Origin: JADHUC01 sp964617665
GTDB taxonomy: Bacteria; Planctomycetota; Planctomycetia; Pirellulales; Pirellulaceae
DNA: 5,307 bases
Direction: 5' to 3'
NCBI GenBank assembly: GCA_964617665.1
Contig: CAZUAH010000807.1
Coordinates: 1-5,307 of the forward strand
The position numbers were made by a program, and so were the translations under genes. The number at the start of each line of letters is the position of its first letter. The stretch's first letter is position 1. Below the pieces are notes generated by a model that saw nothing but the letters and a program-made list of their open reading frames with translations, ran no database searches and had not been told where the DNA came from. Below, one piece after another: positions 5,197 through 5,307 of the stretch.

Positions 5197-5307
5197 CTAT
5201 TCCATATCCCGATGCAAGATTACGGAATCACTCATCCGCAGCCCCATTTTGTTCAGCTCACGCATAAATAAGGCGGCGGCGGGGGCAGGTACTAGAATAG
5301 GGGCGAG
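5197..5307 (-). CDS. Possible C-terminal end of an upstream gene, partial
   Basis: On the minus strand the frame is open from the window edge for 36 codons to a TAG at 5199-5197. It reads in part ALFMRELNKMGLRMSDSV. I do not recognise it, and 36 codons could be open by chance in GC-rich sequence. If real, it would be the 3' end of a gene upstream of the OsmC gene, 175 bases away. It may instead be plain upstream non-coding DNA. The bases 5037-5196 show no gene that I can support, and no tRNA. Confidence 0.22.
   Translation of the reverse strand, partial: LAPILVPAPAAALFMRELNKMGLRMSDSVILHRDME

Noticed and set aside
5189..5217. Minus-strand promoter candidate TTGCAT-17 bases-TATTTT ahead of the OsmC gene
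   Set aside because: Spacing is ideal, but the boxes match the sigma-70 consensus at only 3 of 6 and 4 of 6 positions, and planctomycete promoters are poorly defined. Not strong enough to list.
5293..5298. TAGAAT on the plus strand as a -10 box near the window end
   Set aside because: No -35-like sequence lies at the right distance, and the downstream sequence is outside the window.

Overview
The window looks like a chromosomal segment from a planctomycete (Planctomycetota, probably a Pirellula-like lineage). The evidence is the combination of an FHA-DUF1559 protein, a GYF_2 membrane protein, acidic-proline linkers of the type DDEPPPLP and an Hsp70-like protein without the usual lid. These are protein types I associate with that phylum. 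Assignment is by recognition of protein families only; no search was run.

Left part (about 1-3565, + strand): three genes in one direction, probably one operon. First is the 3' end of an Hsp70/DnaK-like gene, whose product ends in four 11-residue DDEPPPLP-type repeats instead of a helical lid. After 31 bases comes a polytopic membrane protein with an N-terminal GYF_2 domain. After 100 bases comes a single-pass protein with an N-terminal FHA domain, a linker carrying three more PPPLP motifs, one membrane segment and a DUF1559-type outer part. GYF domains are known elsewhere as proline-rich-peptide binders, so the middle protein could link the PPPLP-tagged chaperone and the FHA protein at the membrane. 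That is inference.

Right part (about 5021-3644, - strand): a convergent three-gene operon. It reads in the order OsmC-family protein, YqgE/AlgH (UPF0301) family protein, and a small DUF6868-like membrane protein. The OsmC and AlgH genes overlap by 4 bases (ATGA).

The most notable point is that the OsmC gene has an in-frame TGA at 4817-4815, exactly where the family has its first conserved redox cysteine. The reading frame continues intact for 89 more codons (including the stop) in good OsmC sequence, including the second conserved cysteine. Directly downstream of the TGA is a stem-loop with a perfect 6-bp upper stem and a G-containing 5-base loop at the spacing expected of a bacterial SECIS. 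I therefore read it as one selenoprotein gene of 157 residues (Sec at residue 69), not as two fragments or a pseudogene. An ordinary gene caller would split it in two.

The last 286 bases (5022-5307) hold the ribosome binding site and leader of the OsmC gene and possibly the last 36 codons of another - strand gene running in from beyond the window.
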